DNA from: Candidatus Micrarchaeaceae archaeon | GTDB taxonomy: Archaea; Micrarchaeota; Micrarchaeia; Micrarchaeales; Micrarchaeaceae | DNA length: 64,000 nucleotides | NCBI GenBank assembly: GCA_027310825.1 | Contig: DAIDAC010000002.1 | Coordinates: 1-64,000 of the forward strand | Direction: 5' to 3' | Shown: positions 1 to 9,213 of the stretch, one piece after another | How positions within the stretch are numbered: the stretch's first letter is position 1 | Layout: each line of letters opens with the position of its first letter | Translations under genes and position numbers: made by a program | Notes under the pieces: generated by a model | Database searches by the model: none | What the model saw: only the letters and a program-made list of their open reading frames with translations | Told to the model about the DNA's origin: nothing

Positions 1-10
1 TTTAAATACT
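1..10 (+). promoter_or_regulatory. TATA box of the S-layer-like gene
   Basis: An AT-rich archaeal TATA element (tttaaatact) lies about 40-50 nt upstream of the ATG at 50. A GGTGA ribosome-binding site follows at 41-45 with 4 nt before the start codon, so this gene probably has a short leader, unlike the leaderless genes nearby. The upstream BRE is cut off by the window edge. Confidence 0.5.
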
Positions 11-49
11 TTTCATTTGATGTAATCAACAAAACATTTAGGTGAAAGA

Positions 50-3000
50 ATGAAAACTCTCAATGTAAAGAGGATAGCAGCAGTCGCCACGGGTGCGGCT
101 CTGTTAGGAATGACACTGGCATCAGCAGGTGCTGTGACTTTCCAGAACGTGCCTATAATAAGCAATAGCGGGCAACCAGTTGTACAGATCGTAGTCGGTT
201 CGCAGGCTAAACCAAGCGACGGAGTTGCGGCAGCAAACATTGCAGCAGCAATAGGAAACTTGGCTTACACAAGCGTACCGGTAACAGCAGCTGTCAACAA
301 GACACAGGCCGCTAAGGTTCTAGGAGTACAGCTCTCAGGAGCATCGTACACTCTGTCGAACCAGCAAGTTTGGCTCAACGTAACAGGAACGACATCTGCA
401 GGAGCGGGATCATACTCGTTCACAGCACTTATCGGATCTGTTCTGAACCGTGCAGTCAAGACAGGCGCACCAGCAAGCACGAAGACTCTGCAAACTTCAA
501 GCTCAGGCTATGCGTACACTGACTATGGAACAAACACATATTCCACACAAGCAAGCCCAGAGCAGTCGCCATATACTGACGTTGGTTCAATAACGACAGT
601 AACGACTCCAAGCGCTTCGACAAACGGAGGTGGTATAACATTCACCACGTTCACATACCCTGGAAGCTCACCGCTTTCGGCGTCGAACTCTGGAGACAAC
701 ATACTGCACATCCAAAGCAGCGATGGAATATCTTCACTCCCTAACTCTGCTGGCGCATACCAAGAATCAGGAAGCCTATGGCTCACAGGATTCCCAGTAT
801 ACAACCAGTCGTCAAACCCTGTATCGAAGCAATTGCAGATACAGAGCGTAGGAGGTGCATACCAAGCTGTATTTGCAAAGCCAATACCAGTTAGAACATC
901 TTCTAACGCGGTAAACCAGGCTCAGATATTGCTCTTTGGCCAGAACTACACAATTCTGAACTACTACAGAGGAACATCAGCATTCCCAGGTTACCCGACA
1001 GGATCAGTGTCGAGCTCGACGAATGCAATCCCAGGAGTAGCTAACCAAAACAAGATCCAGCTTGCGGCTTCACTGTCGCCAATGCAGACTGTATATGTAG
1101 GCCACAACGTAACAAGCGGCCCATTCACAGTAGCATTGACCGACTTGGGTCAGCCTAACAGCAACGGTGTATCAACTGCATCAGTAGCAGTATACTACAA
1201 CGGCGGAGCAACTCCGACAAACGTAACGCAGATAACTCCTGGAACAACGCAGGCGTTCAACGTATCAGGCCACAACCTATATGTCAACGTAAACAGCACC
1301 TTCGCAGGTCTGTACGCGTACCAGAAGTGGGCAAAGATGCAGCTCTACAGCAACGTGTTCAACCTGACAAGCGGTGCAGTCTACAACCAGACAAGCAACC
1401 CGTCATGGAGAGCAGTTCTGGAGTACGCGAACGCATCAGGCTCAGGAACACTGCCAAACGGATTGTATGCAATAATAGTATATGCATCAACGCCAACAGG
1501 CAACAACCCTAACGCGATAAAGAACCTGAACGCAGGACAGAGCTTCAACTGGGTAACAACTCCAGCAGCTTGGTCGGCTACATTCGTTGGTGACACACTA
1601 GGAAAGAACTACGACGGAGTCACATTGACGTCGTCACCGTTCGCCTTCGAGTCATACCAGAACGCACCATCAGGAACCGTAGTAACAACGCAGACTGTAA
1701 AGCAGTATCCGGGCAACTTCCTATTTGGAGCAGGCACGAACACTGTAATCCTGAACACAACAGCAGTCAACGAATCTTCAGCAGAACTGCAGATGGCATC
1801 AACCGTAACAGGAGCATTCCAGTTCGGAGGCCAGCAGCAGAGCTCAGTGAAGTACGACTTGACTCCGTATGCGCTCACGGAAGTATCAGCTGCTAACACT
1901 ATGGCAGCGAACTCGCTCTACTACGCCAACGTGATATTGTCTGGAACAAACATAGGCAACTGGATAAGCACATCAAACCCGCTTACCATCAAGCTCTATG
2001 GTAACCAGACAAGCTCAAGCGGAGTAAACAGCTCGCAGCAGGGAACTGTAACGTTCAGTGCAAGCTCGCCTTTGTTCGCAACAGTGCCTGGAAACGCAAT
2101 ATTCTCCTACATAACGAGAATAGAACTCCAGACAAGGCCAATCCCAGGATTGACTGTAACTGTCAACGAAGTATCTGGCGTAGGAGCTGGTGCTAACAGC
2201 ATAACTCTTGCAAAGCTAGCGCCGACAAACGGAGCAGCGCCATACATACTGTATGCGCCAACAGGCTCGCACTACTACCAGCAGATAACATCGGGTGCAT
2301 CTGTGAACTACCAGAACAACGCTGGTCAGGCAACACAGACAATAACACTCGCATCTGCACAGGCAGCCAACGTCGGAGCGATAGGTCACCAGACCCAGTA
2401 CTTCACGTGGAACGCGATCGAGTATCCAATACCGAACACACAATCTGCAAACGATCAGATTGCAATAGGTATAGTCAACTCTACACAGGGTGCAGGAGCA
2501 AACCCGCTCTTCTTCCTCAACTACACGGCATCGCCGGCAGGAGGAATTGACCACGGAACGCAGAACAACGTAACATACATAAGCTCTGCAAGCGGATACC
2601 CAGTAGGTCCAAACATCGTCAACGCACAAGCTGGTTTCATAACAGAAAAGGGAACGAAGATCTCACAGATCACGTCCACTGGTGTGACAATCAACTTCGC
2701 AAAGGTCGTTGACCAGATGCAGATAATAGTCGCACCGACGACAAACGGAGTAATCTCAAAGCACTTCGCGCTTTGCGGACCGTACGGACTCGGAGCAGCT
2801 ATAGGACCTGCATGCACTGGCATAAACAACGTGTCAATTCAGCAAGTCAACGGAACAGTGTCTGTAAAGAGCGGAACTGGCTCATACAACATATCAGGCA
2901 TAAACCTGGTACAGGCAGTGCCAAGCGTAACAAGCGCAACGACACCTGTGTTCTTGACAAACCTGACAAGCTCGCCAATAGCGGTCTTGGACAGCGGTGC

Positions 3001-3220
3001 AAACCCATCGAGCAACCTGATCTTGATAGGATCTGGATTCGTAAACTCGCTATCGCAGACGTTGCAGAACTCGTACAACATAACGTTCGTGCCAACAAGC
3101 GCTCCGATAACACAGGCTTACGGAACAAACAGGATCTTGGTAGCTGGATTCTACGCCAACCAGACAACAGCGGCGGCGAACAACTTCATCCAGCAGCTCT
3201 ACGCAGCAGCGGGAACATAA
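50..3220 (+). CDS. S-layer-like secreted surface protein (1056 aa)
   Basis: Probably the main surface-layer or another very abundant cell-surface protein. It opens with a basic N-terminus and a hydrophobic Ala-rich segment (about residues 8-29), a typical Sec signal peptide ending near ASAGA. The rest is very rich in Ser, Thr, Asn, Gln, Ala and Gly, with many N-x-S/T sequons and almost no Lys/Arg or Cys, as expected of a glycosylated beta-rich exported lattice protein. There is no obvious C-terminal membrane anchor. Synonymous codon choice is strongly biased, which suggests high expression. The start is fixed by the GGTGA site just upstream, and a hairpin with a T tract follows the stop. The family name is inferred from composition and size; no specific S-layer domain was recognised. 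Confidence 0.75.
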   Translation: MKTLNVKRIAAVATGAALLGMTLASAGAVTFQNVPIISNSGQPVVQIVVGSQAKPSDGVAAANIAAAIGNLAYTSVPVTAAVNKTQAAKVLGVQLSGASYTLSNQQVWLNVTGTTSAGAGSYSFTALIGSVLNRAVKTGAPASTKTLQTSSSGYAYTDYGTNTYSTQASPEQSPYTDVGSITTVTTPSASTNGGGITFTTFTYPGSSPLSASNSGDNILHIQSSDGISSLPNSAGAYQESGSLWLTGFPVYNQSSNPVSKQLQIQSVGGAYQAVFAKPIPVRTSSNAVNQAQILLFGQNYTILNYYRGTSAFPGYPTGSVSSSTNAIPGVANQNKIQLAASLSPMQTVYVGHNVTSGPFTVALTDLGQPNSNGVSTASVAVYYNGGATPTNVTQITPGTTQAFNVSGHNLYVNVNSTFAGLYAYQKWAKMQLYSNVFNLTSGAVYNQTSNPSWRAVLEYANASGSGTLPNGLYAIIVYASTPTGNNPNAIKNLNAGQSFNWVTTPAAWSATFVGDTLGKNYDGVTLTSSPFAFESYQNAPSGTVVTTQTVKQYPGNFLFGAGTNTVILNTTAVNESSAELQMASTVTGAFQFGGQQQSSVKYDLTPYALTEVSAANTMAANSLYYANVILSGTNIGNWISTSNPLTIKLYGNQTSSSGVNSSQQGTVTFSASSPLFATVPGNAIFSYITRIELQTRPIPGLTVTVNEVSGVGAGANSITLAKLAPTNGAAPYILYAPTGSHYYQQITSGASVNYQNNAGQATQTITLASAQAANVGAIGHQTQYFTWNAIEYPIPNTQSANDQIAIGIVNSTQGAGANPLFFLNYTASPAGGIDHGTQNNVTYISSASGYPVGPNIVNAQAGFITEKGTKISQITSTGVTINFAKVVDQMQIIVAPTTNGVISKHFALCGPYGLGAAIGPACTGINNVSIQQVNGTVSVKSGTGSYNISGINLVQAVPSVTSATTPVFLTNLTSSPIAVLDSGANPSSNLILIGSGFVNSLSQTLQNSYNITFVPTSAPITQAYGTNRILVAGFYANQTTAAANNFIQQLYAAAGT

Positions 3221-3246
3221 GCGCACAAACCGTAGCGATAAAACAT

Positions 3247-3300
3247 TGGGGTTGAAAAACCCCACATTTTCTTTTTTATTTTTTAATTCCTTTTCCTTTT
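3247..3300 (+). terminator. Hairpin plus T-rich tract after the S-layer-like gene
   Basis: A perfect 7-bp stem (TGGGGTT / AACCCCA, 3247-3253 with 3258-3264) closed by a GAAA tetraloop is followed at once by several runs of T (from about 3267). This is a clear candidate transcription terminator 27 nt after the stop codon, and would isolate a highly expressed gene. Confidence 0.7.
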
Positions 3301-3375
3301 GGTTCATTGGTTCCTGCGCCAGCCATAATCAATTCTGATTAAATTTTTCTTAAAAGTTTGTTCCGATTCTTGATG

Positions 3376-3395
3376 AAACTTCTTCTAAGAAGTTT
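3376..3395. promoter_or_regulatory. 9-bp perfect inverted repeat
   Basis: AAACTTCTT and AAGAAGTTT form a perfect 9-bp palindrome with a 2-nt centre, followed by CTTTTTAAGG. It lies about 50 nt upstream of the TATA box of the next gene. It could be an operator for a dimeric regulator or a second terminator. The rest of the 3301-3445 spacer holds nothing recognisable. Confidence 0.35.
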
Positions 3396-3446
3396 CTTTT
3401 TAAGGAAGTTTTGACGTCGGAGACAAAGCCAAAGCGTTAACGCACA

Positions 3447-3455
3447 TTTATAAAG
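3447..3455 (+). promoter_or_regulatory. TATA box
   Basis: TTTATAAAG is centred about 27 nt before a GTG (3478) and 33 nt before an ATG (3484). This implies a leaderless or near-leaderless transcript of the following surface-protein gene. Confidence 0.6.
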
Positions 3456-3483
3456 ATTATCTTCCAACTATATTTGTGTGTTC

Positions 3484-5676
3484 ATGGGCTCTAAAGTGAA
3501 TTCTAGGCATGCGTTTGCGCTCACAGCGCTGATGATTGCGTTCTGCTTTGTCGCTCTGCCGATACAGCACAGCAGCGCGCAGACCACATCTTTCGACGGC
3601 CGTGTGATAACCAACTCGAGCGCAGCCTTCACAAACTACATCGCCATCTACATACCAAATTCTGTGATCGCAAACTCGCTGGTAGTGAACGTGTCCGCGG
3701 CAGGCAATACATACTCGCTCATAGAGATAAACAAAAGCAGCTACAACAACATTGTAATTATCAACACCACTGGAGGGAGCTATTCGTTCATAGAGAACAA
3801 CGCCACTGCCTTCGTAGCCCTTAGGAACTACCTGATTTCCACATATTTCCCTAACAGCACAACCATCAACGAGCTAAGCAACGAGCTCGCCCAGTACCAG
3901 ACAAGCGCAGCATTCAATCTCAATCTATGCCTTGAAAGCACTGGCCTCAACAACTATCTCTGCACAACCAAAGACACAGTAAACGGCTGCATGGCCCTTA
4001 CCTGCAGATCTGTGCCGCTTTGCGGAGGAAGTCCAAAAGGTTTGACGTCGCTTCTGAACACACCAGGACCATACAACGTCTCGATATACAACTTCTCGCT
4101 CCAATACGGGCAGCTAAACAGCACCTACATACAGTTCAAGAGCACTGTCAACGCCATAACCCAGCAGAATGTAGGCACAAGCATAACAACCCTTCAGAGC
4201 GACGTGTCCACTTTGGCTGAACTTGCCGCCAAGATGCCTATAAGCGCGATCATGCCGCTTCCTTCGAACATAACAGTCAACCAGCAGCAGGCGCAATGCC
4301 CGCAATACGTGCCGCCTGCAGGGCCGTGGTGGTGCTATGCAGGTGGATATTGCCCCGCGCCAGGATTCAACTCGATAGTGCTCGGCCACATGAGCACAAC
4401 TATCGACGCCCTTGCCGCGCTTCCGCTTACAAATTCGTCAATACAGGCTGTGTCGTCGCAGGCAGCCGCAAACGGTGCATATTGGTATGAGCCGGAAGAC
4501 ACAAGGAACGACACCATACACTACGGAATTTTCATCAATAGCACAATGCCAAGCTACAATGCGCTTACAACAAACATGTCGATTGTGATCTCCAGATACG
4601 GCAACTCCGTACTGATCCAATCGCTCTCCACATTCAAAGCAGGGTACACCGCACTTGTCACCGGCGGAATAGACCAGAACTTCACAAACGCGACAATAAA
4701 GTTCAACCAGCTTTCTTCAAACACGGTGACCGTTTACAGAAGTGCATCAGCGATCTACACTCCTGTGCTTCAGCAGGCGCAGAACGCAACTGCGCACATT
4801 CTTGTAGTCGAGCTTGACTATGCCCCTGGCACAATGCCCTATCAGGTAGCAAATCTGGCAAACCAGCAGGCAAACATAAACCTTGAGCTCCAGAAGCAGG
4901 TCAACGATTCTCAATTGGCATCGATAAAAACCCAGATAGCAAACCTGTCCAAGCAGGCCATGTCATTGTCGGCACCGTTCTCGCTTGCGGCTCTTGATAA
5001 GCAGACAAAGGGCGGAATCCTCACGTCATTGCTGTCAGGAACAGGCAATCCTTATCCGTCTGTGCTCAACTCTACAGCGTCGCTGATCGACCCGCTGATA
5101 ACGTTTGTGATAGGATTGGTGATAGTGGCGATAATTTACTTCGCCACATACCACAGATTGGCTTCAAAGAAGCGCATAAATATCACTCCAAGGGTGAAGA
5201 GGGCGTGGATGCTGCTGTTCGCGCTGCTTATCATCATAGTGCTGATAGCCACATTTGTATCGTACTCAAATGCACAGAGCGCAAGCCAGTTCCTGCCTGT
5301 TGGGCTATTCCTCGGCAATGCGCAGAGCGCAGCTACAACATATATTTTCGTCAACAAGAGCATAGCAACAAACGCGCAGCTCCAGAGCTGCCTCTCATCT
5401 ATGAAGTCAACGCTTGCAGGGCTGAACAAGGTGATGCAGCAGATAAACATAACGCGCTCGGCAGGCCACAGGGGATGCGTCGGCACATTCAAAAACCAGA
5501 CAGGAACGCAGTGCTACGACAAGATAGTGGCTAGCGGCGCGCCTGCAGTCGTGATCGACAACCTGTCTACAAACCAGATAGTCCACGAGGGATTGTATGG
5601 AAGCGTACTCTACGCCGATGGAAGCGCTGTAATGGGTTCGTACTGCCCGCTGAACGAAATATTTAAGACTGTATGA
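3484..5676 (+). CDS. Large membrane-anchored surface protein with two C-terminal membrane helices
   Basis: No known family was recognised. An N-terminal signal peptide (about residues 8-33, ending near SSAQ) is followed by about 500 exported residues with many N-x-S/T sequons and several Cys. Two hydrophobic helices (about 538-558 and 574-597) flank a short basic loop, which must be cytoplasmic. A final exported domain of about 130 residues has spaced cysteines. This last domain resembles the exported part of the next gene product (Cys pattern, then a hydrophobic strand beginning with small residue-Pro, then a Tyr-rich tail), so the two may share a fold. An in-frame GTG at 3478 is an alternative start. 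It lies 48 nt upstream of the next gene and may be co-transcribed with it. Confidence 0.6.
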   Translation: MGSKVNSRHAFALTALMIAFCFVALPIQHSSAQTTSFDGRVITNSSAAFTNYIAIYIPNSVIANSLVVNVSAAGNTYSLIEINKSSYNNIVIINTTGGSYSFIENNATAFVALRNYLISTYFPNSTTINELSNELAQYQTSAAFNLNLCLESTGLNNYLCTTKDTVNGCMALTCRSVPLCGGSPKGLTSLLNTPGPYNVSIYNFSLQYGQLNSTYIQFKSTVNAITQQNVGTSITTLQSDVSTLAELAAKMPISAIMPLPSNITVNQQQAQCPQYVPPAGPWWCYAGGYCPAPGFNSIVLGHMSTTIDALAALPLTNSSIQAVSSQAAANGAYWYEPEDTRNDTIHYGIFINSTMPSYNALTTNMSIVISRYGNSVLIQSLSTFKAGYTALVTGGIDQNFTNATIKFNQLSSNTVTVYRSASAIYTPVLQQAQNATAHILVVELDYAPGTMPYQVANLANQQANINLELQKQVNDSQLASIKTQIANLSKQAMSLSAPFSLAALDKQTKGGILTSLLSGTGNPYPSVLNSTASLIDPLITFVIGLVIVAIIYFATYHRLASKKRINITPRVKRAWMLLFALLIIIVLIATFVSYSNAQSASQFLPVGLFLGNAQSAATTYIFVNKSIATNAQLQSCLSSMKSTLAGLNKVMQQINITRSAGHRGCVGTFKNQTGTQCYDKIVASGAPAVVIDNLSTNQIVHEGLYGSVLYADGSAVMGSYCPLNEIFKTV

Positions 5677-5724
5677 CACAATATCTAATCTCTAGACCAC
5701 ACTACACTAACCGATGGGGATACA

Positions 5725-6294
5725 ATGGCAAAGAAAGAGGAGACCGGCAAAGCAAAAGCCCAGAAAAATGAGGCAAAAGCGCCAAAGGAGAAGCGAAGCA
5801 GCAGGACAACAGCAGTCTTCGTATTCATAATAATAATAATATTCGCGATAGCAGGAGGTGTGGTCTACGGATACAACAACTCCGGCTCGCAAAGCAGCTT
5901 CTCAACTTTCCAGAGCAACTTCAACAGCGCGCCAAAGGTGGGAATAGTGGTCACAGGAAACGATGGCCCGCAGCTCGGAGCCGGAATCGGATGCTCAACC
6001 CAGCTGATACAGCAGATAGTCTCAAACAAGCAATACCACAGGAATGCCACGTCGATATACTACTACATTATAAACCAGACAACATGCCTCTACACTGCAG
6101 GCGGGCTTGGCTCTTATTACAGCAACGCAACAAAGGCGACTCCGAAGCAGTGTGTAAACCTTACCAAGAATTCGCCGACAATATTCATAAACTACAGCAG
6201 CGGCAACAGCACAAGAACATATCCTACTGCGCTGTACGTGCAGGGAGATGTGCAATTCTTGCAGCAGTGCGCAATCGCTTCTGAGATAACATAA
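5725..6294 (+). CDS. Single-pass membrane protein with Cys-containing exported domain (189 aa)
   Basis: A Lys/Ala/Glu-rich cytoplasmic N-terminus of about 30 residues precedes one strong membrane helix (about residues 32-50, Ile-rich). The exported domain of about 135 residues has four cysteines and several glycosylation sequons. The hydrophobic strand following SPT near residue 150 and the surrounding Cys spacing resemble the C-terminal domain of the upstream 731-aa protein, so the pair may have arisen by domain duplication. Function is unknown. It ends 13 nt from the convergent prf1 stop. Confidence 0.55.
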   Translation: MAKKEETGKAKAQKNEAKAPKEKRSSRTTAVFVFIIIIIFAIAGGVVYGYNNSGSQSSFSTFQSNFNSAPKVGIVVTGNDGPQLGAGIGCSTQLIQQIVSNKQYHRNATSIYYYIINQTTCLYTAGGLGSYYSNATKATPKQCVNLTKNSPTIFINYSSGNSTRTYPTALYVQGDVQFLQQCAIASEIT

Positions 6295-6306
6295 CTTGGT
6301 CAAGCC

Positions 6307-7506
6307 TCAAGCCTTGTACTTGAGCATGGCAGCGACTCCACCGAAGCCAAGAAGGAGCTCCTTTCCGTACTGTGTATCGTCGGAAACGAACGATATCTCT
6401 ATACCCATCTGGTCGGCTTGGTCGATGAGGCTCTCGACAGCGTCTTTCTGCTTCACTATTTCGAGGTTTGCCCCGCATTCGTGCTTCGTCTTCCGCGAGT
6501 TGCCCTGCTCAATAACGTGGAAGCTCGCGCCGTCGACAGGGCACTTATATTCCACGTCGAGAAGCTCTAGCCCTTCGCTGATAATAAGTTTTACTATGTT
6601 TCCAGAATCGAGGACAGCCTTGACCTTGTCGTAGCCAGACACCGCAAGCCCGCTCCTGGCAACTTCTGTCATGAAGCGCTCCATCACCCTGCGCTCCTGC
6701 ATCATTGCCTGCTCGGTCAGCACCTCTTTCGATTTCTCAAGAAGCTCGTTGACGCCGGCGTGCTCGTCGGTATAGCCTGTGTCGAACACTCCGAGCACTT
6801 TTATCTGGTAATTGATTGTCTTCGCCTTGACAAAGTCTTCCTTAGCGGGACCTGATCCGCCGACGATAAGGCCCTTTATCTTGTTGCCGTTCTTTTGATA
6901 CAGTTCATTGACCGAATCGCCGATCCTTTTGTAATATTCATCTATGCTTTCTTCGATAAGCCGCTGGTATCTGTTCATCGACTGGCCTCCTTTCTTGACC
7001 TTTGCGTGGGCAAGCGAGTGAATCTTCTTCTCGAGAATAAAGTGCGCGCCCTTTAGGAGTCCGACCGTGCAGTCTCTCCCGTCCATTATCACCATCGCAT
7101 AAAGATCGGTTGTCTCCATCATGGCTTCGAGCGGCTCAAGAAGGAAAACCGAGTCGCAACGGTATATGTTGTTCTTTATCGGAGAGTCGGGCTCCATAGA
7201 AAAGAGCTCGATGTCAGACTTCGACTGTTCGTTCGAGACGTTTCCGCAGAAGATTGCAAGCCCGTTCTTGGGCGGCTGTTTGTAAAGCTTAAGGTACGAT
7301 AATATTTTGTCGATGGCGCCGGTGACATTGTCCCTGGTCTTCTTCGACTTGATGTTTGATGCCTGACCTGCCTCTTCGCGCAGCTTGCCAGTTGCTTCGG
7401 ATATCTGAGAGCCAGGTGGAATGTAAAGAGAAATGAGCTCAGTTCCACTACCTCGAATTGTCGAAAGCCTCTTCAGCTCTCTTCTTATGTTGTATTCCTT
7501 CTTCAT
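6307..7506 (-). CDS. prf1: Peptide chain release factor aRF1
   Basis: Class I release factor that decodes all three stop codons in the ribosomal A site and triggers peptidyl-tRNA hydrolysis. The stop-codon recognition NIKS motif is present near residue 60 (SNIKSKK). The catalytic GGQ motif lies near residue 180 (KKGGQS), and the C-terminal eRF3/ABCE1-binding domain is intact. Length (399 aa) is normal for archaeal/eukaryotic eRF1-type factors. An in-frame ATG three codons upstream (7515) is possible, but MKKEYNI is the more usual start. It lies 34 nt downstream of serS on the same strand, so the two probably form an operon. Confidence 0.96.
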   Translation of the reverse strand: MKKEYNIRRELKRLSTIRGSGTELISLYIPPGSQISEATGKLREEAGQASNIKSKKTRDNVTGAIDKILSYLKLYKQPPKNGLAIFCGNVSNEQSKSDIELFSMEPDSPIKNNIYRCDSVFLLEPLEAMMETTDLYAMVIMDGRDCTVGLLKGAHFILEKKIHSLAHAKVKKGGQSMNRYQRLIEESIDEYYKRIGDSVNELYQKNGNKIKGLIVGGSGPAKEDFVKAKTINYQIKVLGVFDTGYTDEHAGVNELLEKSKEVLTEQAMMQERRVMERFMTEVARSGLAVSGYDKVKAVLDSGNIVKLIISEGLELLDVEYKCPVDGASFHVIEQGNSRKTKHECGANLEIVKQKDAVESLIDQADQMGIEISFVSDDTQYGKELLLGFGGVAAMLKYKA

Positions 7507-7540
7507 GCTAATCATTTACGAGAATCAGATATTTATGTTG

Positions 7541-8839
7541 CTATCCGATCTTGCTCTTGCCGACGTAAGGGACAAGAACGTCAGGAACAGTTATGCTGCC
7601 GTCTTTTTCGCTGTAGTAGTTTTCGACGATGCAAGCTGTGGTTCTGGTGGCACTGATCGCAGTGTTGTTGAGCGTTGTCATGTACTTTTTGCTTCCTTTC
7701 TCCTCATATTTTATGTCGAGGCGAACGCTCTGCCATTCTCCTGCGCTTGAGCAGGAAGCGAGCTCGCGGAATCCGTTTTGAGACGGGAACCATGCCTCGA
7801 AGTCGATAGTCCTGCGCATCTGGTGCCCGGTGTCTCCGCTGCACAGCAGCACCTTCTGGTGGTGAAGACCCAGTTCTTGGAATATTTCGTCGGAGTTTGC
7901 TTCGAGTTCCTTGAAGTATTTCTCTTCGTCTTCTTGCCTGCAGTAGATGAACTGTTCAACTTTGTCGAATTGGTGGACACGGAATATGCCCTTTGTATCT
8001 TTGCCGTGTGCGCCGGCTTCTCTCCTGAAGCAAGGGCTTATCCCTGCATATTTCAATGGCAGGGCCTTTCCAGGGAACACCTCTTCTGCATGCATTGCAG
8101 CGAGAGGGTGCTCTGCTGTTCCAATCAAGAAAAGTTCCTCTTCCATGTGCTCAATTGCCTTGTTTGTCGACGCTTCTCCAGATTCTGTTATCTTGTAGAG
8201 CGCATCCTCGAACGTCGCAAGCGGAGCAACACCGCGGTAGTATCTCTTCTTCAGCATGAATGGAGGTTCGATTAGCGTGAATCCCTTCTTTGACATTTTG
8301 TCGAGAGCATATTTCAACAGTGCCTGCTCGAGCATCACAATGTCGCCTCGCAGGTAATAGAATCTTGCTCCGGAAACCTTCGCAGCCCTTTCGACGTCAA
8401 GAAGGCCGAGCTTGCTCAGTATCTCTTCGTGGCTCGGCGTCTGTTTGTTGCGCGGTTTTCCCCACGTTCCCAAATGCTTGTTGGCCTTTGGCGGCATTCC
8501 CAACGGCACAGACGGATCAAGAGTGTTCGGCACGCTCCAGATCAGCGCATCTATCCTTGATTCGTAGCTCGGAATCGTAGCTTCGAGCTCATCGATCTTC
8601 GACTTCAGCTCGCCCATGGCTGAGATCTGCGCCTGGATGTCGCCGCCACGCTTCTTCATCTCGCTTATCTCCAGGCTTGCCTTGTTGCGCCGTGCCTGAA
8701 ATTCTTGGAGCTCTGTCTTCATCTTCCTCCAGCTTTCGTCAAGCTCGAGCAGTTCTTCTAGCGGAAAAGCGCTCCCTCTATCGGCGATGGCCTTCCTTAT
8801 CTCGTCAAGATGGTCTCTAACGTACCTGGTTGTTATCAT
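7541..8839 (-). CDS. serS: Seryl-tRNA synthetase (class II, bacterial/eukaryotic-like type)
   Basis: Charges tRNA-Ser with serine. The N-terminal residues 1-105 form the long antiparallel coiled coil that reaches the tRNA variable arm. The class II catalytic core follows: motif 2 near SPCFRREAG, then the conserved HQFDKVE segment, and motif 3 near the C-terminus with its conserved Arg in the ISATRTTACIVE region. The length (432 aa) and architecture are those of the common SerRS, not the rare methanogen type. It is the first gene of a likely serS-prf1 operon. Confidence 0.95.
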   Translation of the reverse strand: MITTRYVRDHLDEIRKAIADRGSAFPLEELLELDESWRKMKTELQEFQARRNKASLEISEMKKRGGDIQAQISAMGELKSKIDELEATIPSYESRIDALIWSVPNTLDPSVPLGMPPKANKHLGTWGKPRNKQTPSHEEILSKLGLLDVERAAKVSGARFYYLRGDIVMLEQALLKYALDKMSKKGFTLIEPPFMLKKRYYRGVAPLATFEDALYKITESGEASTNKAIEHMEEELFLIGTAEHPLAAMHAEEVFPGKALPLKYAGISPCFRREAGAHGKDTKGIFRVHQFDKVEQFIYCRQEDEEKYFKELEANSDEIFQELGLHHQKVLLCSGDTGHQMRRTIDFEAWFPSQNGFRELASCSSAGEWQSVRLDIKYEEKGSKKYMTTLNNTAISATRTTACIVENYYSEKDGSITVPDVLVPYVGKSKIG

Positions 8840-8922
8840 GTCAAAAGCCGAATTACTATACTCTTGTCTATAAGGATTAAAAACGCTATGTATTAATAAC
8901 TGCTTTGCAGAAAGTGCTTAGC

Positions 8923-9007
8923 GCAGGGATGGCGGAGCATGGTCAAACGCGCAAGGCTTAGGACCTTGTGTCTTAGGACTTCGAGAGTTCAAATCTCTCT
9001 CCCTGCA
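8923..9007 (+). tRNA. tRNA-Leu (UAG)
   Basis: A class II tRNA with a 7-bp acceptor stem (GCAGGGA / TCCCTGC), anticodon stem CAAGG/CCTTG closing loop CTTAGGA (anticodon UAG), a long variable arm and T-arm GAGAG/CTCTC. The discriminator is A73 and CCA is not encoded. Its 3' end (8997-9008) is repeated exactly at 10129-10140, marking it as a probable integration target. Confidence 0.95.
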
Positions 9008-9008
9008 T
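8997..9008 (+). repeat. Left copy of tRNA-Leu 3'-end direct repeat (att-like)
   Basis: The 12-nt sequence ctctccctgcat covers the 3' strand of the T-stem and acceptor stem of tRNA-Leu and recurs exactly at 10129-10140. The flanks after both copies are also loosely alike (ttctagattttgtcgacgag versus attctgttttgttgatgtca). This is what tyrosine-recombinase integration into a tRNA gene leaves behind. Confidence 0.55.
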
Positions 9009-9087
9009 TTCTAGATTTTGTCGACGAGAGGCACTGCTAAAAACATAGTTTTGTCGTCGAAGTTCAGTTCTCTTCATTTTCAGTTTA

Positions 9088-9213
9088 ATGGAACAAAATG
9101 AGTGTATAAACAAAGATAAAAAAGAACTTTATCGGAACATAGATAATGCATTCAAGAACAAGCTGTTAACTGAAATTGAGAAATACAAACAAGCTACTTT
9201 CTTAGCGTCTTAA
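9088..9213 (+). CDS. Possible 41-aa small ORF
   Basis: ATG to TAA encodes a Lys/Asn/Glu-rich peptide beginning MEQNECINK. It overlaps the 3' end of the opposite-strand 92-aa gene by 20 nt. There is no clear ribosome-binding site or promoter. It may be a fragment or a chance ORF in this AT-rich stretch. Confidence 0.25.
   Translation: MEQNECINKDKKELYRNIDNAFKNKLLTEIEKYKQATFLAS

Noticed and set aside
2216-2629. Long antisense and out-of-frame ORFs inside the S-layer-like gene and other biased genes (for example 2216-2629, 14777-15427, 18905-19639, 11869-12435)
   Set aside because: They mirror real genes, have no promoter or ribosome site, and show implausible composition (runs of Cys/Arg or His). 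They result from the strong codon bias of the coding strand.
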